A DNA stretch of 64,000 nt from Streptomyces sp. NBC_01210. Lineage in GTDB: Bacteria; Actinomycetota; Actinomycetes; Streptomycetales; Streptomycetaceae. Location of the stretch: the NCBI RefSeq assembly GCF_036010325.1, contig NZ_CP108549.1:2790001-2854000 (forward strand). The letters are read 5' to 3'. The notes beneath the pieces were generated by a model, which did not search any database, was not told where the DNA came from, and saw nothing but the letters and a program-made list of their open reading frames with translations. Positions 50,247 to 59,273 of this stretch are shown piece after piece. The position numbers were made by a program, and so were the translations under genes. Positions within the stretch are counted from its first letter, which is position 1. Each line of letters starts with the position of its first letter.

Positions 50247-51054
50247 AGCGCTCCTCCATGACATGCCGGATCAGCTCCGCCGAGTCCTTGATGGACAGGG
50301 CTGCGGCCTGGAGGTGATCGTAACGGAGCGAACAGTCCCTGACGGTCTCGAGGTTGGCGGTCGGATGCCCTGCTCCGTAGCCCTCTGTGTAGACGATCGA
50401 CGGGTCGCCCGGGAAGTGGAAGAGGTCGAACGGACCCTGTAGCCCAGCGTGGGCTCCGGCTGCGTACGGAAGCACCTGGACGTTCAACCTTGGCGCCTTC
50501 TCCGAGGTCAAGAAATGGGCCATTTGGCCCCGCATGGTCTCCCGACCGCCGATCTCCTGGTGCAGCACCGCCTCGCTGAGGATTACCCACAGCACCGGGG
50601 GCTCGTCCTTTTCCAGGATGCGCTGCCGCGCCAACCTGACCGCCGTGCGGTCCTCCAGGTTGCTACGGTCCATGGCTCCGAGCACCGCCCGTGCGTACGC
50701 CTCCGTCTGGAGCAGCCCGTGCACCAAGTGCGTATGGAAGGTGCAGATCTCCGTGGCCCGCGCCTCAAGCTCCGCCACCTGCTGGAACCAGGACGGGAGT
50801 TGACTCCGCAACACCAGGCCCAGCAGCCGCGAGAGCATCCCGCCCGTCCCCAGCGCCGCATCCACCCGCTCGCTGAACTCCGCCGTCGGCAACTTCCGCG
50901 CCGTCTCGATCTGGCCGACCAGCGACCCCGTGTAGTTGATGATCTCGCCCAACTGCTTCTGCGTGAGGCCGGCCGCCTCCCGGTAGCGGCGCAGCTCGTA
51001 GCCGTAGTAATCGAGCGGCGACGCACTCGGGTCGAGGACGTTGACTTGGCTCAT
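50221..51054 (-). CDS. XRE-family regulator with DUF5753 domain
   Basis: A 277-aa cytosolic regulator. The N-terminal XRE helix-turn-helix is ELRRYREAAGLTQKQLGEII with SLVGQIETARKLPTAEFSER (about 15-60). The C-terminal DUF5753 domain (about 95-265) starts QQVAELEARATEICTFHTHL and has VHGLLQTEAYARAVLGA. ATG 51054 has gaggggatgcccgcc upstream. Operon with the DUF397 gene, which it probably controls or interacts with. Confidence 0.92.
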   Translation of the reverse strand: MSQVNVLDPSASPLDYYGYELRRYREAAGLTQKQLGEIINYTGSLVGQIETARKLPTAEFSERVDAALGTGGMLSRLLGLVLRSQLPSWFQQVAELEARATEICTFHTHLVHGLLQTEAYARAVLGAMDRSNLEDRTAVRLARQRILEKDEPPVLWVILSEAVLHQEIGGRETMRGQMAHFLTSEKAPRLNVQVLPYAAGAHAGLQGPFDLFHFPGDPSIVYTEGYGAGHPTANLETVRDCSLRYDHLQAAALSIKDSAELIRHVMEERYGEQHAVA

Positions 51055-51266
51055 GGCGGGCATCCCCTCGTTCAACTCCACCAACGGCAGGGCGCATTGT
51101 GTCCGGCCCGTAGCCGAGAGTAGTCAACCGTCGCCACGCTCGTACCGTGAACGATGGCATTTCGTCGCCCAAGTGGCGGAACAGCGCCCGCGGGCGGATC
51201 CTGGTCTGAACGCGACGATCCACCCCAGGGGGTGCGGGGACGACCCGTACCCCCTGGGGCGCGCGG

Positions 51267-53288
51267 CTACTTCGGCGCGGCCGGGACCGGTGCTTCCGCC
51301 TGGGTGTCCACTCTCGCCGCCGGGACCGCCCCCGCCGGCACCCGCAGCTGCCGTCGGCCCGCCAGCAGGTAGGTCAGGCCGAAGCCCGCGCCCACCACCG
51401 CCGCGCCGCCCGCCGCGTCCAGTACCCAGTGGTTGGCCGTGGCCACGATCGCGCAGACCGTGAAGAGCGGGTGGAGCAGGCCGAGCAGCTTGATCCACAG
51501 CTTCGGCGCCAGGACCAGGACAATCAGTCCGCACCACAGCGACCAGCCGAAATGCAGCGACGGCATCGCCGCGTACTGATTGGTGACCGCCGTCATCGCC
51601 CCGTAGTCCGGGTTGGCGAGGTCCTGCGGGCCGTGCACCGTGTCGATGAAGTCCATGCCCGGCATCAGGCGCGGCGGGGCCAGCGGATACAACCAGAACC
51701 CGAGCAGCGCCAGCAGTGTCGCGAAGGCGAGCGACGAGCGCGCCCAGCGGTAGTCGGCGGGGCGTCGGACGTACAGCACACCGAGGATCGTCAGCGGCAC
51801 CACGAAGTGGAAGGACGAGTAGTAGAAGTTGAAGAAGGCCTCGGCCCACTCCGCCTTCACCACCGCGTGGTTGATCCAGTGCTCGACGTCGATGCCGAGC
51901 GCCTGCTCGGCGGAGATGACCTGCCGGCCGTGCTCCTCGGCGGCGGTCACGCCGCCGGTCGCGGCGGCGCGGATCTGCGAGTAGACGGAGTAGCCGACTC
52001 GGATCACCAGCAGTTCGAGCAGCAGGTTCGGGCGGCTGAGCACGCGCCGCCAGAACGGCAGCAGCGGCACCCGGCTCCAGCGGGCCGGGAGCGGCAGGGC
52101 GTACTCGGTCGGCACCGGCCGCCGGAAGTACGGCGAGGTACGCGGCAGGAACGGCACCGCAACCGCCGCCGCCAGCGCGGAGATCAGCAGGACGTTTTCG
52201 CGTACGGGGTACAGCACCGCCATGTTGGGCAGCAGCATGTTCCCCGGCAGCGTGATCGCGAGGATCACCAGGACGGGCCACAGCATGCGGTCCGAGGCGC
52301 GCTTGCCGACCCGGCCGACGACCGCGAGGAGCACCCACAGCAGCTGGTGCTGCCAGGCGGTGGGCGAGACGGCGACGGCCACACAGCCGGTCAGGGCGAC
52401 GGCGAGGAGCAACTGCCCGTCCTGGGCGTAGCGGACGGCACGGCGCAGGCCGAAGAAGCAGACCGCGGCGGCGAGCACGACATAGAGCGCGATCTCGAGC
52501 GGGCCCTCCAGGCCGAGGCGGAGCAGCGCGCCGTGCAGTGACTGGTTGGCCAGGCTGTCCGGGCGGGCGCCGAGCCCGGCGCCCGCGACATGGTGCACCC
52601 AGTACGTCCAGGAGTCGCTGGGCAGCGCGGCCCAGGCGAGCGCCGAGGAGGCGGCGAAGGTGCCCGCCGAAGTGGCGGCGGCGCGTCTGCGGCCGGTGAA
52701 CCAGAGCAGCGGAGCGAACAGGAGCACGGTCGGCTGGAGGGCGGCGCCGAAGCCGATCAGCACGCCGGACGGTCTCTCGCCGCGCGCCGCGAAGCAGCCG
52801 AGCAGCACCAGCAGGACCGGGATGATGCTGGTCTGCCCCAGGTAGAAGCTGTTGCGCACAGGCAGCGAGAGCATCAGCAGGCTGATGGCGATGGGCGCGG
52901 CGAGCAGGCCGCTGCGGCGCGAAACGGGTCCCGGCAGGGCGCGGGCGACCACCAGGCCGAGCACGACGACGAGCAGCAGTGTGCCGAAGGTCCAGGCGAT
53001 GCCGAGCGCCTGCTCGGCGGCCCGGGTCAGTGGCTTCAGCACGAGTCCGGCGAACGGCGTACCCGTGAACTTGTCGGCGTCGTACAGCGAGCCCTTCATA
53101 TGCAGGACGCCGTTCTCGCCGATCCAGGTCTCCAGGTCGGTGAGGCGCTCACCGGGCGGCTGCCGGAGCACTGCCGCTGTCTGCCGTACCGCGAGGACGG
53201 CCGCTACGAGCCACAGGGCGGCCCTGGCCGCGCCCATCCTCGTATCCGTCGTCGCACTTCCGTGCACGCTGTGCTCCGCGTTCGCCAC
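51267..53288 (-). CDS. bifunctional GT87-like glycosyltransferase / PAP2 phosphatase
   Basis: A 673-aa polytopic membrane protein. Residues 20-400 are a GT87/DUF2029-type polyprenol-mannose transferase-like module with about ten segments and the loop DLETWIGENGVLHMKGSLYD. Residues 410-650 are an AUR1/PAP2-type phosphatase module with PLAPPRLMPGMDFIDTVHGP, AMPSLHFGWSLWCG and ANHWVLDAAGG (catalytic His residues). Such fusions could transfer a sugar from a polyprenol carrier and act on a lipid phosphate in the same pathway, for example an inositol lipid. Start at 53288 by frame; substrate unknown. Confidence 0.88.
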   Translation of the reverse strand: MANAEHSVHGSATTDTRMGAARAALWLVAAVLAVRQTAAVLRQPPGERLTDLETWIGENGVLHMKGSLYDADKFTGTPFAGLVLKPLTRAAEQALGIAWTFGTLLLVVVLGLVVARALPGPVSRRSGLLAAPIAISLLMLSLPVRNSFYLGQTSIIPVLLVLLGCFAARGERPSGVLIGFGAALQPTVLLFAPLLWFTGRRRAAATSAGTFAASSALAWAALPSDSWTYWVHHVAGAGLGARPDSLANQSLHGALLRLGLEGPLEIALYVVLAAAVCFFGLRRAVRYAQDGQLLLAVALTGCVAVAVSPTAWQHQLLWVLLAVVGRVGKRASDRMLWPVLVILAITLPGNMLLPNMAVLYPVRENVLLISALAAAVAVPFLPRTSPYFRRPVPTEYALPLPARWSRVPLLPFWRRVLSRPNLLLELLVIRVGYSVYSQIRAAATGGVTAAEEHGRQVISAEQALGIDVEHWINHAVVKAEWAEAFFNFYYSSFHFVVPLTILGVLYVRRPADYRWARSSLAFATLLALLGFWLYPLAPPRLMPGMDFIDTVHGPQDLANPDYGAMTAVTNQYAAMPSLHFGWSLWCGLIVLVLAPKLWIKLLGLLHPLFTVCAIVATANHWVLDAAGGAAVVGAGFGLTYLLAGRRQLRVPAGAVPAARVDTQAEAPVPAAPK

Positions 53289-53515
53289 GTCGCGCCGCGC
53301 CTCCCCACGTTGTGTTTTCCTGGTTCACGTTCTGTGCGCCGGTGCTGCATGTCCCGGGCTGCTCCCGGTTCATAGAGCCTCGCACTGCCCCACGAAGAAG
53401 ACTCAGGCAACCCCCTCTTCGCCTGACTGTCACCCCGTTTTGACCGAATATCTCGTTCGACCATCTTGTTCGACGGCACCGGAACCGCGAGGTCCGCGGC
53501 GCCGTCACAGTAGGC

Positions 53516-54664
53516 ATGCGGGGGAACATACAAGACAGGACACCGGTGCGTGGGCCACGGAGGCAGCGGTTGCTGCTGGTGGTGCTCGCTCTGCTTGCGC
53601 TGCAGCTCGGATCGCTGGTCAGCCCGGCGTACGCCTGCGGATGCGGCGCGATGGTGCCGGACAAGCAGTCCCATATGTACGTCAACCGGGAGACGTCGGT
53701 GGTCGGTTGGGACGGCCGTACGGAGCAGATCCTGATGCGCTTCACGGTCGACGGAGACGCTCCCAAGGCTGCCTGGATCATGCCCGTGCCGAGCCGTGCC
53801 ACGGTCGAGCTCGGCGACAGCGCGCTCTTCGGCGAGCTCGAGACGATCATCGAGCCGGAGCTCCGGACGCGGCACTACTTCTGGCCACGCGGCAACGACT
53901 GGCCCTTCTCCCCCACTTCCGGCGACTCCGCGGGCGCACCGGCCCCCGCGGCCGGTGCGCCGGCGGTGGGTGTGGTCGGCCGCGAACGCCTCGGCGACTT
54001 CGATGTCGCACGGCTGACGGCGACCGATCCCGGCGCGCTGCGCGGCTGGCTGGAGCGGAACGGCTTCGAGCTGCCGGACGGCCTCGCCCGCGAGTTGAAG
54101 CCGTATGTCGAGCAGAAGTGGGAGTACGTGGCGGTGCGCCTGGCCCCCGAGACGACGGGTTCCGTGCTGCGCGGCACGCTCGACCCGCTGCGGCTGCGCT
54201 TCGCCAGCGACAGGCTCATCTACCCGATGCGGCTGTCGCGGCTGGCCAGGACCGCGCAGTCACTGGGGCTGTTCGTGCTGGCGCCGCACCGGATGGAGCC
54301 GCGCGGCTCGATCGGTGGGAACGCGCCGGAGGTGACGTACGCGGGGAAGGTGGAGCCGAGCGCGGCGCTTTCCGGGTTCACGGGCGGCGGCGAGACCTTC
54401 CTGACGGCGCTGGACCAGGAGTTTCCGGAGCCCAAGCGGATCAACGGCGACCATGAACTGCGCGCCACGGACAAGGACACCCCCTTCCGGCGGGTGGTGT
54501 ACGAGAACCAGCTGTTGACGGTGGCCGGTGTCCCGGCGTGGCTGCTGACGGTCGGCGGGGGCCTGGCGGTTCTCGCGGCAGTGGTGCTGGTGCGTGTACG
54601 GGCACGGCGGCGCAGTCCGGTCGTACCACCTCCGGCGATCCATGTGCCGCCACCGATCGCCTGA
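53516..54664 (+). CDS. DUF2330 membrane-anchored extracellular protein
   Basis: A 382-aa exported protein. The signal peptide is RLLLVVLALLALQLGSLVSP followed by AYACGCGAMVP, a cysteine pair typical of DUF2330. An extracellular domain follows with QILMRFTVDGDAPKAAWIMP and later LSRLARTAQSLGLFVLAPHRM. The C-terminal membrane segment is VPAWLLTVGGGLAVLAAVVL with a basic Pro-rich tail. Function of the family unknown; envelope location expected. Confidence 0.88.
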   Translation: MRGNIQDRTPVRGPRRQRLLLVVLALLALQLGSLVSPAYACGCGAMVPDKQSHMYVNRETSVVGWDGRTEQILMRFTVDGDAPKAAWIMPVPSRATVELGDSALFGELETIIEPELRTRHYFWPRGNDWPFSPTSGDSAGAPAPAAGAPAVGVVGRERLGDFDVARLTATDPGALRGWLERNGFELPDGLARELKPYVEQKWEYVAVRLAPETTGSVLRGTLDPLRLRFASDRLIYPMRLSRLARTAQSLGLFVLAPHRMEPRGSIGGNAPEVTYAGKVEPSAALSGFTGGGETFLTALDQEFPEPKRINGDHELRATDKDTPFRRVVYENQLLTVAGVPAWLLTVGGGLAVLAAVVLVRVRARRRSPVVPPPAIHVPPPIA

Positions 54665-54679
54665 AATAGGTTGGGCCGT

Positions 54680-55360
54680 ATGACTCAGGAGAACCAGGAC
54701 CGGTGGTCCGCCGTAGACCGCTACATCACCGACCGCCTCGTCCCGGCCGACGAAGCCCTGACCGCCGCCCTCGCGGCGAGCGACACGGCCGACCTGCCTG
54801 CCATCGCTGTCGCCCCCAACCAGGGCAAGCTGCTGCATCTGCTGGCCCAGGTGCAGGGCGCGCGCACGGTGCTCGAGATCGGCACACTGGGCGGCTACAG
54901 CACAATCTGGCTGGCCAGGGCGCTGCCCGCGGAAGGCAGGCTGATCTCGCTGGAGTACAGCCCGGCGCACGCGGAGGTGGCCCGGGCGAATCTCGCCCAC
55001 GCCGGCCTCGACAAGATCGTGGAGGTCAGGACGGGCGCGGCGCTTCAGACGCTGCCGAAGCTGGCGACGGAACCCGGCGTGGGCCCGTTCGACCTGGTCT
55101 TCATCGACGCGGACAAGGAGAACAACCCGCGCTACGTGGAGTGGGCGCTGAAGCTGACCCGCCCGGGCAGCGTGATCATCGTCGACAACGCGGTGCGGGG
55201 TGGCGCGGTGGTGGACGCGGACAACACGAACCCGGCGATCGTGGGCACGCGGGAGATGTACGAACTGGTGGCGCGGGAGCCGCGGCTGAGCGCGACGGCG
55301 GTACAGACAGTGGGCACGAAGGGGTACGACGGGTTCCTGCTGGCGCGCGTGGTGGCCTGA
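54680..55360 (+). CDS. class I O-methyltransferase (Methyltransf_3, CCoAMT-like)
   Basis: A 226-aa SAM-dependent O-methyltransferase. It has VLEIGTLGGYSTIWLARALP (motif I), LEYSPAHAEVARANL, FDLVFIDADKENNPRYVEWA with metal-binding Asp residues, VIIVDNAVRGGAV, and the final GTKGYDGFLLARV of the catechol-OMT-like group. ATG 54680 is three codons inside the longer frame and starts family similarity. Probably methylates a catechol-like hydroxyl, metal-dependent. It lies 15 bp after the DUF2330 gene, so co-transcription is possible. Confidence 0.9.
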   Translation: MTQENQDRWSAVDRYITDRLVPADEALTAALAASDTADLPAIAVAPNQGKLLHLLAQVQGARTVLEIGTLGGYSTIWLARALPAEGRLISLEYSPAHAEVARANLAHAGLDKIVEVRTGAALQTLPKLATEPGVGPFDLVFIDADKENNPRYVEWALKLTRPGSVIIVDNAVRGGAVVDADNTNPAIVGTREMYELVAREPRLSATAVQTVGTKGYDGFLLARVVA

Positions 55361-55456
55361 GGAGGGGCGGGGCGTGCCGGGCGGGCGGTCGCGGCAGCCG
55401 CGGCCCGTTCCGTGCGTCATGCCGGTGAGCGTGGGCCGTACGGCAGGATGGGCACC

Positions 55457-55783
55457 ATGAGCATCGTCAAGATCAACGTCCTCACGGTCCCTGAAGATCA
55501 GCGCGAAGTCCTTGAGAAGCGGTTCGCCTCCCGCGCCGGCGCCGTGGAGGGCTCGGACGGCTTCGAGTGGTTCGAGCTTCTTCGACCTGTGGAGGGCACT
55601 GACACGTATCTGGTCTACACCCGCTGGCGCAGCGAAGAGGACTTCCAGAACTGGATGTCCGGCCCCATGCAGGCGGCGCATCGTGGTGCGCCCGCCGGTG
55701 GAGAGCAGCCCAAGCCCGCCGCATCCGGCTCGACACTCTGGTCCTTCGAAGTGGTCCAGCAGGCCGCCCCCAAGCAGGACTGA
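55457..55783 (+). CDS. antibiotic biosynthesis monooxygenase (ABM) domain protein
   Basis: A 108-aa dimeric ferredoxin-like-fold protein: MSIVKINVLTVPEDQREVLE, GSDGFEWFELLRPVEGTDTY and TRWRSEEDFQNWM, the pattern of ABM/heme-oxygenase-like (HmoB/IsdG) proteins. ATG 55457 follows caggatgggcacc. A C-terminal block GSTLWSFEVVQQAAPKQD is repeated, in truncated form, at 60165-60263, marking this gene as an island boundary. Substrate unknown; heme or an aromatic are possible. Confidence 0.88.
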   Translation: MSIVKINVLTVPEDQREVLEKRFASRAGAVEGSDGFEWFELLRPVEGTDTYLVYTRWRSEEDFQNWMSGPMQAAHRGAPAGGEQPKPAASGSTLWSFEVVQQAAPKQD

Positions 55784-55796
55784 CGCTCTCGGTAGC

Positions 55797-55827
55797 GTGC
55801 CCCCGGCTCAGCAGTCTCCGGGGGCAC
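55797..55827 (+). terminator. intrinsic terminator-like hairpin
   Basis: GTGCCCCCGG / CCGGGGGCAC perfect 10-bp arms, 11-nt loop, 13 bp after the ABM gene. Confidence 0.8.
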
Positions 55828-55853
55828 GGGGAGAGACGGCGGCCGCCCCGGCG

Positions 55854-57071
55854 TCAGCGCCCGAGAGCTCTCAGGCCCTGGTATGCCTCGCGCAGGCCCG
55901 TTGCTTCAGGCAGCTGGCGTGCCTCGACCGCTTTCACGACCTCCAGCGCTCGCCAATGGTTCGAGGGGACGACGCGGCCACTGAGTATGGCCTTCTGAGC
56001 CGCATCACATGCCTCATCCATTCGGCTTTCGGCGAGCAGCACTAAAGCCAGATCGATATTCGCTGATGCCACCCGGCGCGGCCACTTCTGAACGTCATCG
56101 CTTGGGCTCAGCCGGGCGATGACTTCTCGCGCGTATGGCTCGGCGGCCGAATCCCCTGCCCATGCAAGGGTAGTTGCGGTGTACGCAAGCGCCTTTGCGG
56201 GGTCGTAGCGGTAGTGGTGCTCCGGGCGGTCAGGGCGGCCGAGTGACGCAGACATGCGCTGCACCCGATCAATGGCGGCGTAAGTCTCCCTCGATTGCCC
56301 CAGCCGCGCACGCGCTCTTCCCTCCTGGGCTGCCGACTGAATGGCAGCTGACCCGCCAGCGGGCGCGATCTGCTGTGCTATCTGGGAGAGCTCAAGGGCG
56401 CGGACGTAGTCCCCCTCCGTGAGTACGCGCCATGCATCGGTCTCGAAGCACCATGCCTCGATCTCAGCGTTACCGGCCTCGCGGGCCAGCGCGGCGGCCG
56501 TCTGCAACCGGGCAGTAGCTGCCTGATCCTGCTTGAGATCAATGTGCAGCGTCGCGCCGAAGAGAGAGAGCCAACCGCCAACGACAAGCAATCGGCGGTG
56601 CTCGTTCAATGACTTGCGGGCGTCCAACAGCCGAGTGACATAGGCCGAGTGCTTCCGCACTCGCTCCAAGAGTTCCTGCGGCGGCGTTACCGGGTACGCC
56701 GTGGCCAATTCGTCAAAGGCGTGATCGAGTCGATCAAGCGTGGCTGATCCCACATCACTTGCCTGGACTCGTCGCATCAATTCCCATGCGTCAAACTCGT
56801 CATCGGAATTGGGTACGGCGTCGACGGTCCACGGGTTGACTCCCCTCGGACCGCGAATCGCAGCGTCAAGAGCAAGCAGGCTGTCCAGCTCTTTGGGAGT
56901 CACATCGAGCAGTGCGGCAATCTTGAGCCTGAGCCACGGCTGAGGGTCGTTGTCACCCTTCTCCCACCGCTGAACCGTAGTCCGGTCCACTGATAGGGAA
57001 TGCGCGAACTGCTCCTGCGTGTATCCACATGCCTTGCGGCGCTTCGCGAAGCCCTGCCGCTTGCCCGCCAT
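55854..57071 (-). CDS. XRE-family regulator with TPR-like sensor domain
   Basis: A 405-aa regulator. The N-terminal HTH is RRKACGYTQEQFAHSLSVDR with TTVQRWEKGDNDPQPWLRLK (about 12-55). Residues 110-400 are helical tetratricopeptide-like repeats (for example AALAREAGNAEIEAWCFETD and YVRALELSQIAQQIAPAGGS). Such regulators often control a divergent small-gene cassette, as here (57252-58161), through signal binding by the TPR part. Codon use and GC are visibly lower than in the neighbouring core genes, fitting acquisition. ATG 57071 starts MAGKRQGFAKRRK. Confidence 0.9.
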   Translation of the reverse strand: MAGKRQGFAKRRKACGYTQEQFAHSLSVDRTTVQRWEKGDNDPQPWLRLKIAALLDVTPKELDSLLALDAAIRGPRGVNPWTVDAVPNSDDEFDAWELMRRVQASDVGSATLDRLDHAFDELATAYPVTPPQELLERVRKHSAYVTRLLDARKSLNEHRRLLVVGGWLSLFGATLHIDLKQDQAATARLQTAAALAREAGNAEIEAWCFETDAWRVLTEGDYVRALELSQIAQQIAPAGGSAAIQSAAQEGRARARLGQSRETYAAIDRVQRMSASLGRPDRPEHHYRYDPAKALAYTATTLAWAGDSAAEPYAREVIARLSPSDDVQKWPRRVASANIDLALVLLAESRMDEACDAAQKAILSGRVVPSNHWRALEVVKAVEARQLPEATGLREAYQGLRALGR

Positions 57072-57251
57072 CGCTGCCCTCCGTCCAACATCCCCAGCTC
57101 AGCGTATCCGTTGCGGCAAACTCGCAGCAGAAGTGCGGCATTTTTGCCGTGGCTCTGGCTGGCCATGCGCGGTTCTCTGACACCCACAGAAGACCCCCGC
57201 GACCGCGCATACGGCCCGGGGGCGTGGCCAACCTGAAGGAGTCAGGTCGAC

Positions 57252-57575
57252 ATGGACCAAACTATCGCCCGGGCGGCCGGCTGGCTGTTACAGCGGCTGC
57301 TACCCGCGTCCGGTCGTCGTCGTCGTGCGGCGATCTGCCCGGCGAAAGAAGGTCGTGCGGATGATGCGACATTGCGCCTGGCGCGTATGCCGGGAGCCAC
57401 AGAGCGAGCCTATCTGCGCGGTGAGGATGTCGCGCTTGTCCGCCCGTACCTGGTCGCCCATGAGCGGCGGTGGGAGGAGCGGTTGCAGACGTCACGGCGC
57501 CGGGCACTACTGCTGGCGGTGCACGGCATCGATATCGGTCCGCTCACGATTCACGGGGTAAAGGTGGGTGCCTGA
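57252..57575 (+). CDS. hypothetical protein of XRE-TPR-linked cassette
   Basis: A 107-aa basic soluble protein with DVALVRPYLVAHERRWEERL and a C-terminal AVHGIDIGPLTIHGVKVGA. This RPY-x-AHE type block is common in small Streptomyces proteins of unknown role placed beside XRE-TPR regulators. ATG 57252 has aaggag at good spacing. It contains a TTA codon (codon 13, 57288-57290), so it may depend on bldA. Its stop overlaps the next start (TGATG). Confidence 0.8.
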   Translation: MDQTIARAAGWLLQRLLPASGRRRRAAICPAKEGRADDATLRLARMPGATERAYLRGEDVALVRPYLVAHERRWEERLQTSRRRALLLAVHGIDIGPLTIHGVKVGA

Positions 57576-57919
57576 TGTCTGCTGCGCACACGATGCGACT
57601 GCTGCCGTGGTACACGCCTGAGGGCAAGCCGTGTTACCTCAGTACGGATGAGAGCGGCGGGTACCTCTCCCGGAAAGCCGACCAGGTAGAAGCAATCCAG
57701 CTCGGCATGGGGGTCGAACTGCTCAGCCATGCGGAGTCCATGCTCGCCGAGAGCAAAGTGACGGCCGAGGAACTGTCCTTCCTGGCCACGCATTTGATCG
57801 AGTCCCTGCGCGATGTGCTGCGAATCGCTCAGAGCCGGGGCAAACGTCTGCCGGTGCCGGACTCTGACGACCTCGACGAGTCAGACGCAGACGACGACCG
57901 GCCGCAGGGTCGCGAGTGA
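57575..57919 (+). CDS. hypothetical protein, acidic C-terminus
   Basis: A 114-aa soluble protein starting MSAAHTMRLLPWYTPEGKPC, with middle helices LLSHAESMLAESKVTAEELS and a very acidic tail (PDSDDLDESDADDD). ATG 57575 overlaps the previous stop and its own stop overlaps the next start by GTGA, so all three cassette genes are coupled. No enzyme motif seen. Function unknown. Confidence 0.82.
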   Translation: MSAAHTMRLLPWYTPEGKPCYLSTDESGGYLSRKADQVEAIQLGMGVELLSHAESMLAESKVTAEELSFLATHLIESLRDVLRIAQSRGKRLPVPDSDDLDESDADDDRPQGRE

Positions 57920-58161
57920 GCGGGCGAGCCCGGTACGGGTTCATGGACTGGACGCTGTTGGCGGATCCGGAGACGGGCCTTCGCTACGCGGGTGAGTGTC
58001 TGGACTGCGGCGAGCGATCCATAAACGGTGACAGTGCGGATGATGCGCAGCTGTGGTGTCTGAAGCACGCAGGGATGAGCGGTGACAAGCGCTTCAAGCT
58101 GACCGCGTTTCAGTCCTTCGATGCCTTGCCCTCGGGCGCACTGGGTCCTCGCGCCACGTAG
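57916..58161 (+). CDS. small Cys/His protein (DUF7848-like)
   Basis: An 81-aa protein with a possible zinc site C-x2-C (GECLDCGERS) then LWCLKHAGMSGDKRFKLTAF; conserved Cys and His recur in many small Streptomyces proteins of this type. GTG 57916 overlaps the previous stop. Third gene of the small cassette divergent from the XRE-TPR regulator. No function known. Confidence 0.78.
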   Translation: MSGRARYGFMDWTLLADPETGLRYAGECLDCGERSINGDSADDAQLWCLKHAGMSGDKRFKLTAFQSFDALPSGALGPRAT

Positions 58162-58208
58162 CACCGAAGCCGCCTCGCCCTCCCCCGTGATCTCTGGGCG
58201 GGGCTCGG

Positions 58209-58242
58209 CCCCGGTGGTCTGCTCTGCCGCAGACCACCGGGG
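58209..58242 (+). terminator. intrinsic terminator
   Basis: CCCCGGTGGTCTGC / GCAGACCACCGGGG perfect 14-bp arms with a 6-nt loop then cttctt; ends the small cassette. Confidence 0.9.
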
Positions 58243-58385
58243 CTTCTTGCTGTCTCCTGGAACGAAGTTTGCAGCAAACCCCTTGGCGTTTGCTGGAGCA
58301 ACGAACATGCTCGTGACTCATCAGCCCGAGAGTCGGTCGGATGAGTTAGCCGGTGCTCGTCGTCGTGCGACTTGGAAGGTCATGC

Positions 58386-58641
58386 ATGTACAAGTTCGGT
58401 AGGAAGCTGGGGGTGGCCCTGGCTGCGGCTGTGGCGGCGCTGGTGGCAGTTGTGGGGGTGACCGCGTCGGGTGCGGCTGCTGCTCCGGCCGGTGGTGGCG
58501 GGGCTGTTGCGGCGGTGTCGTCGGGGCCGACGACGTCGGTTGCGGTGAACGGGTTGCAGCTGAGGACCGGACCGAGTCCGCGCGGACAAGGAGTACGACT
58601 CCGGCAAGAACCGTGCCCGTGCAGCCCGTCGCCGTCGTTGA
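58386..58641 (+). pseudogene. broken secreted protein (SH3-like N-terminus joined to another gene's end)
   Basis: It starts as a good exported protein: ggaagg box, ATG 58386, signal MYKFGRKLGVALAAAVAALV, then VAVNGLQLRTGPS as in bacterial SH3 domains. Similarity stops near 58580. In another frame the next bases read DKEYDSGKNRARAARRRR to a TGA at 58639-58641, looking like a different gene's C-terminus. No complete domain remains, so it is a truncated or recombined gene. Confidence 0.55.
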
Positions 58642-58817
58642 GCCGTGAACCCCATCGAGGACTTCGGGTAAATACCAGTGTCAGGTTCCGGTCGGCTGCC
58701 GACGGGGCGGGGCTAAGCCTTTCCCCTGCGGCTTCCGGTCACCTGCCTGGGAGGGCTGGATCAAACGGTTCACTCTTCACGACCGATTCCTGGATCTTCA
58801 TCAAGGGAGGGCAACTT

Positions 58818-59248
58818 GTGCTGAAGGTATTCAAGAGGTGTTCAGCGGTGATGGCATCGTCGTTGGCCTTGGTGGGTGTGGTATGTGCCGCACCTGCCCA
58901 CGCTGTAGGAGAAGTCACGCCTTTCTATCTCGACTATGGCAACTCTGTGCTGCAAGGGAAGGTGACGTGGCAGAACCACACGGTCTTCTTTGAAGGGACA
59001 CATCACGTCGCCAGTGGGGCGGGTTGCAGAACTGGTCTGTTTGTTGCCACTGGTGCGGGTTTGGAGGCCAAGAAATCCACCAGTGAGCTGTGTGTGGCCA
59101 CAACCCGACCCTTCGGGGGGAATTGGTCCTGACGATTCCCGGTGGTCCCGCAAAGATCGTTATCTACTACTTCGACGGCAGCGTGACGAGTGGTCAGACT
59201 GTCGCCAAAGCTACGTGCAAACGGTCCGGTTGCATTCGGGAGTACTAA
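58818..59248 (+). pseudogene. secreted protein gene with a 1-nt frameshift
   Basis: GTG 58818 (gggagg upstream) opens a secreted protein: signal SAVMASSLALVGVVCAAPAH, then GEVTPFYLDYGNSVLQGKVT and CRTGLFVATGAGLEAKKSTS. In the six-G run at 59115-59120 the frame stops soon after at a TGA (59130-59132). One extra G would continue as ELVLTIPGGPAKIVIYYFDG and SGQTVAKATCKRSGCIREY to TAA 59246-59248, about 143 aa with four cysteines. Either a true frameshift mutation or a homopolymer sequencing error. Confidence 0.65.
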
Positions 59249-59273
59249 CCTTGCCGCGCAACATGACGTCGAT

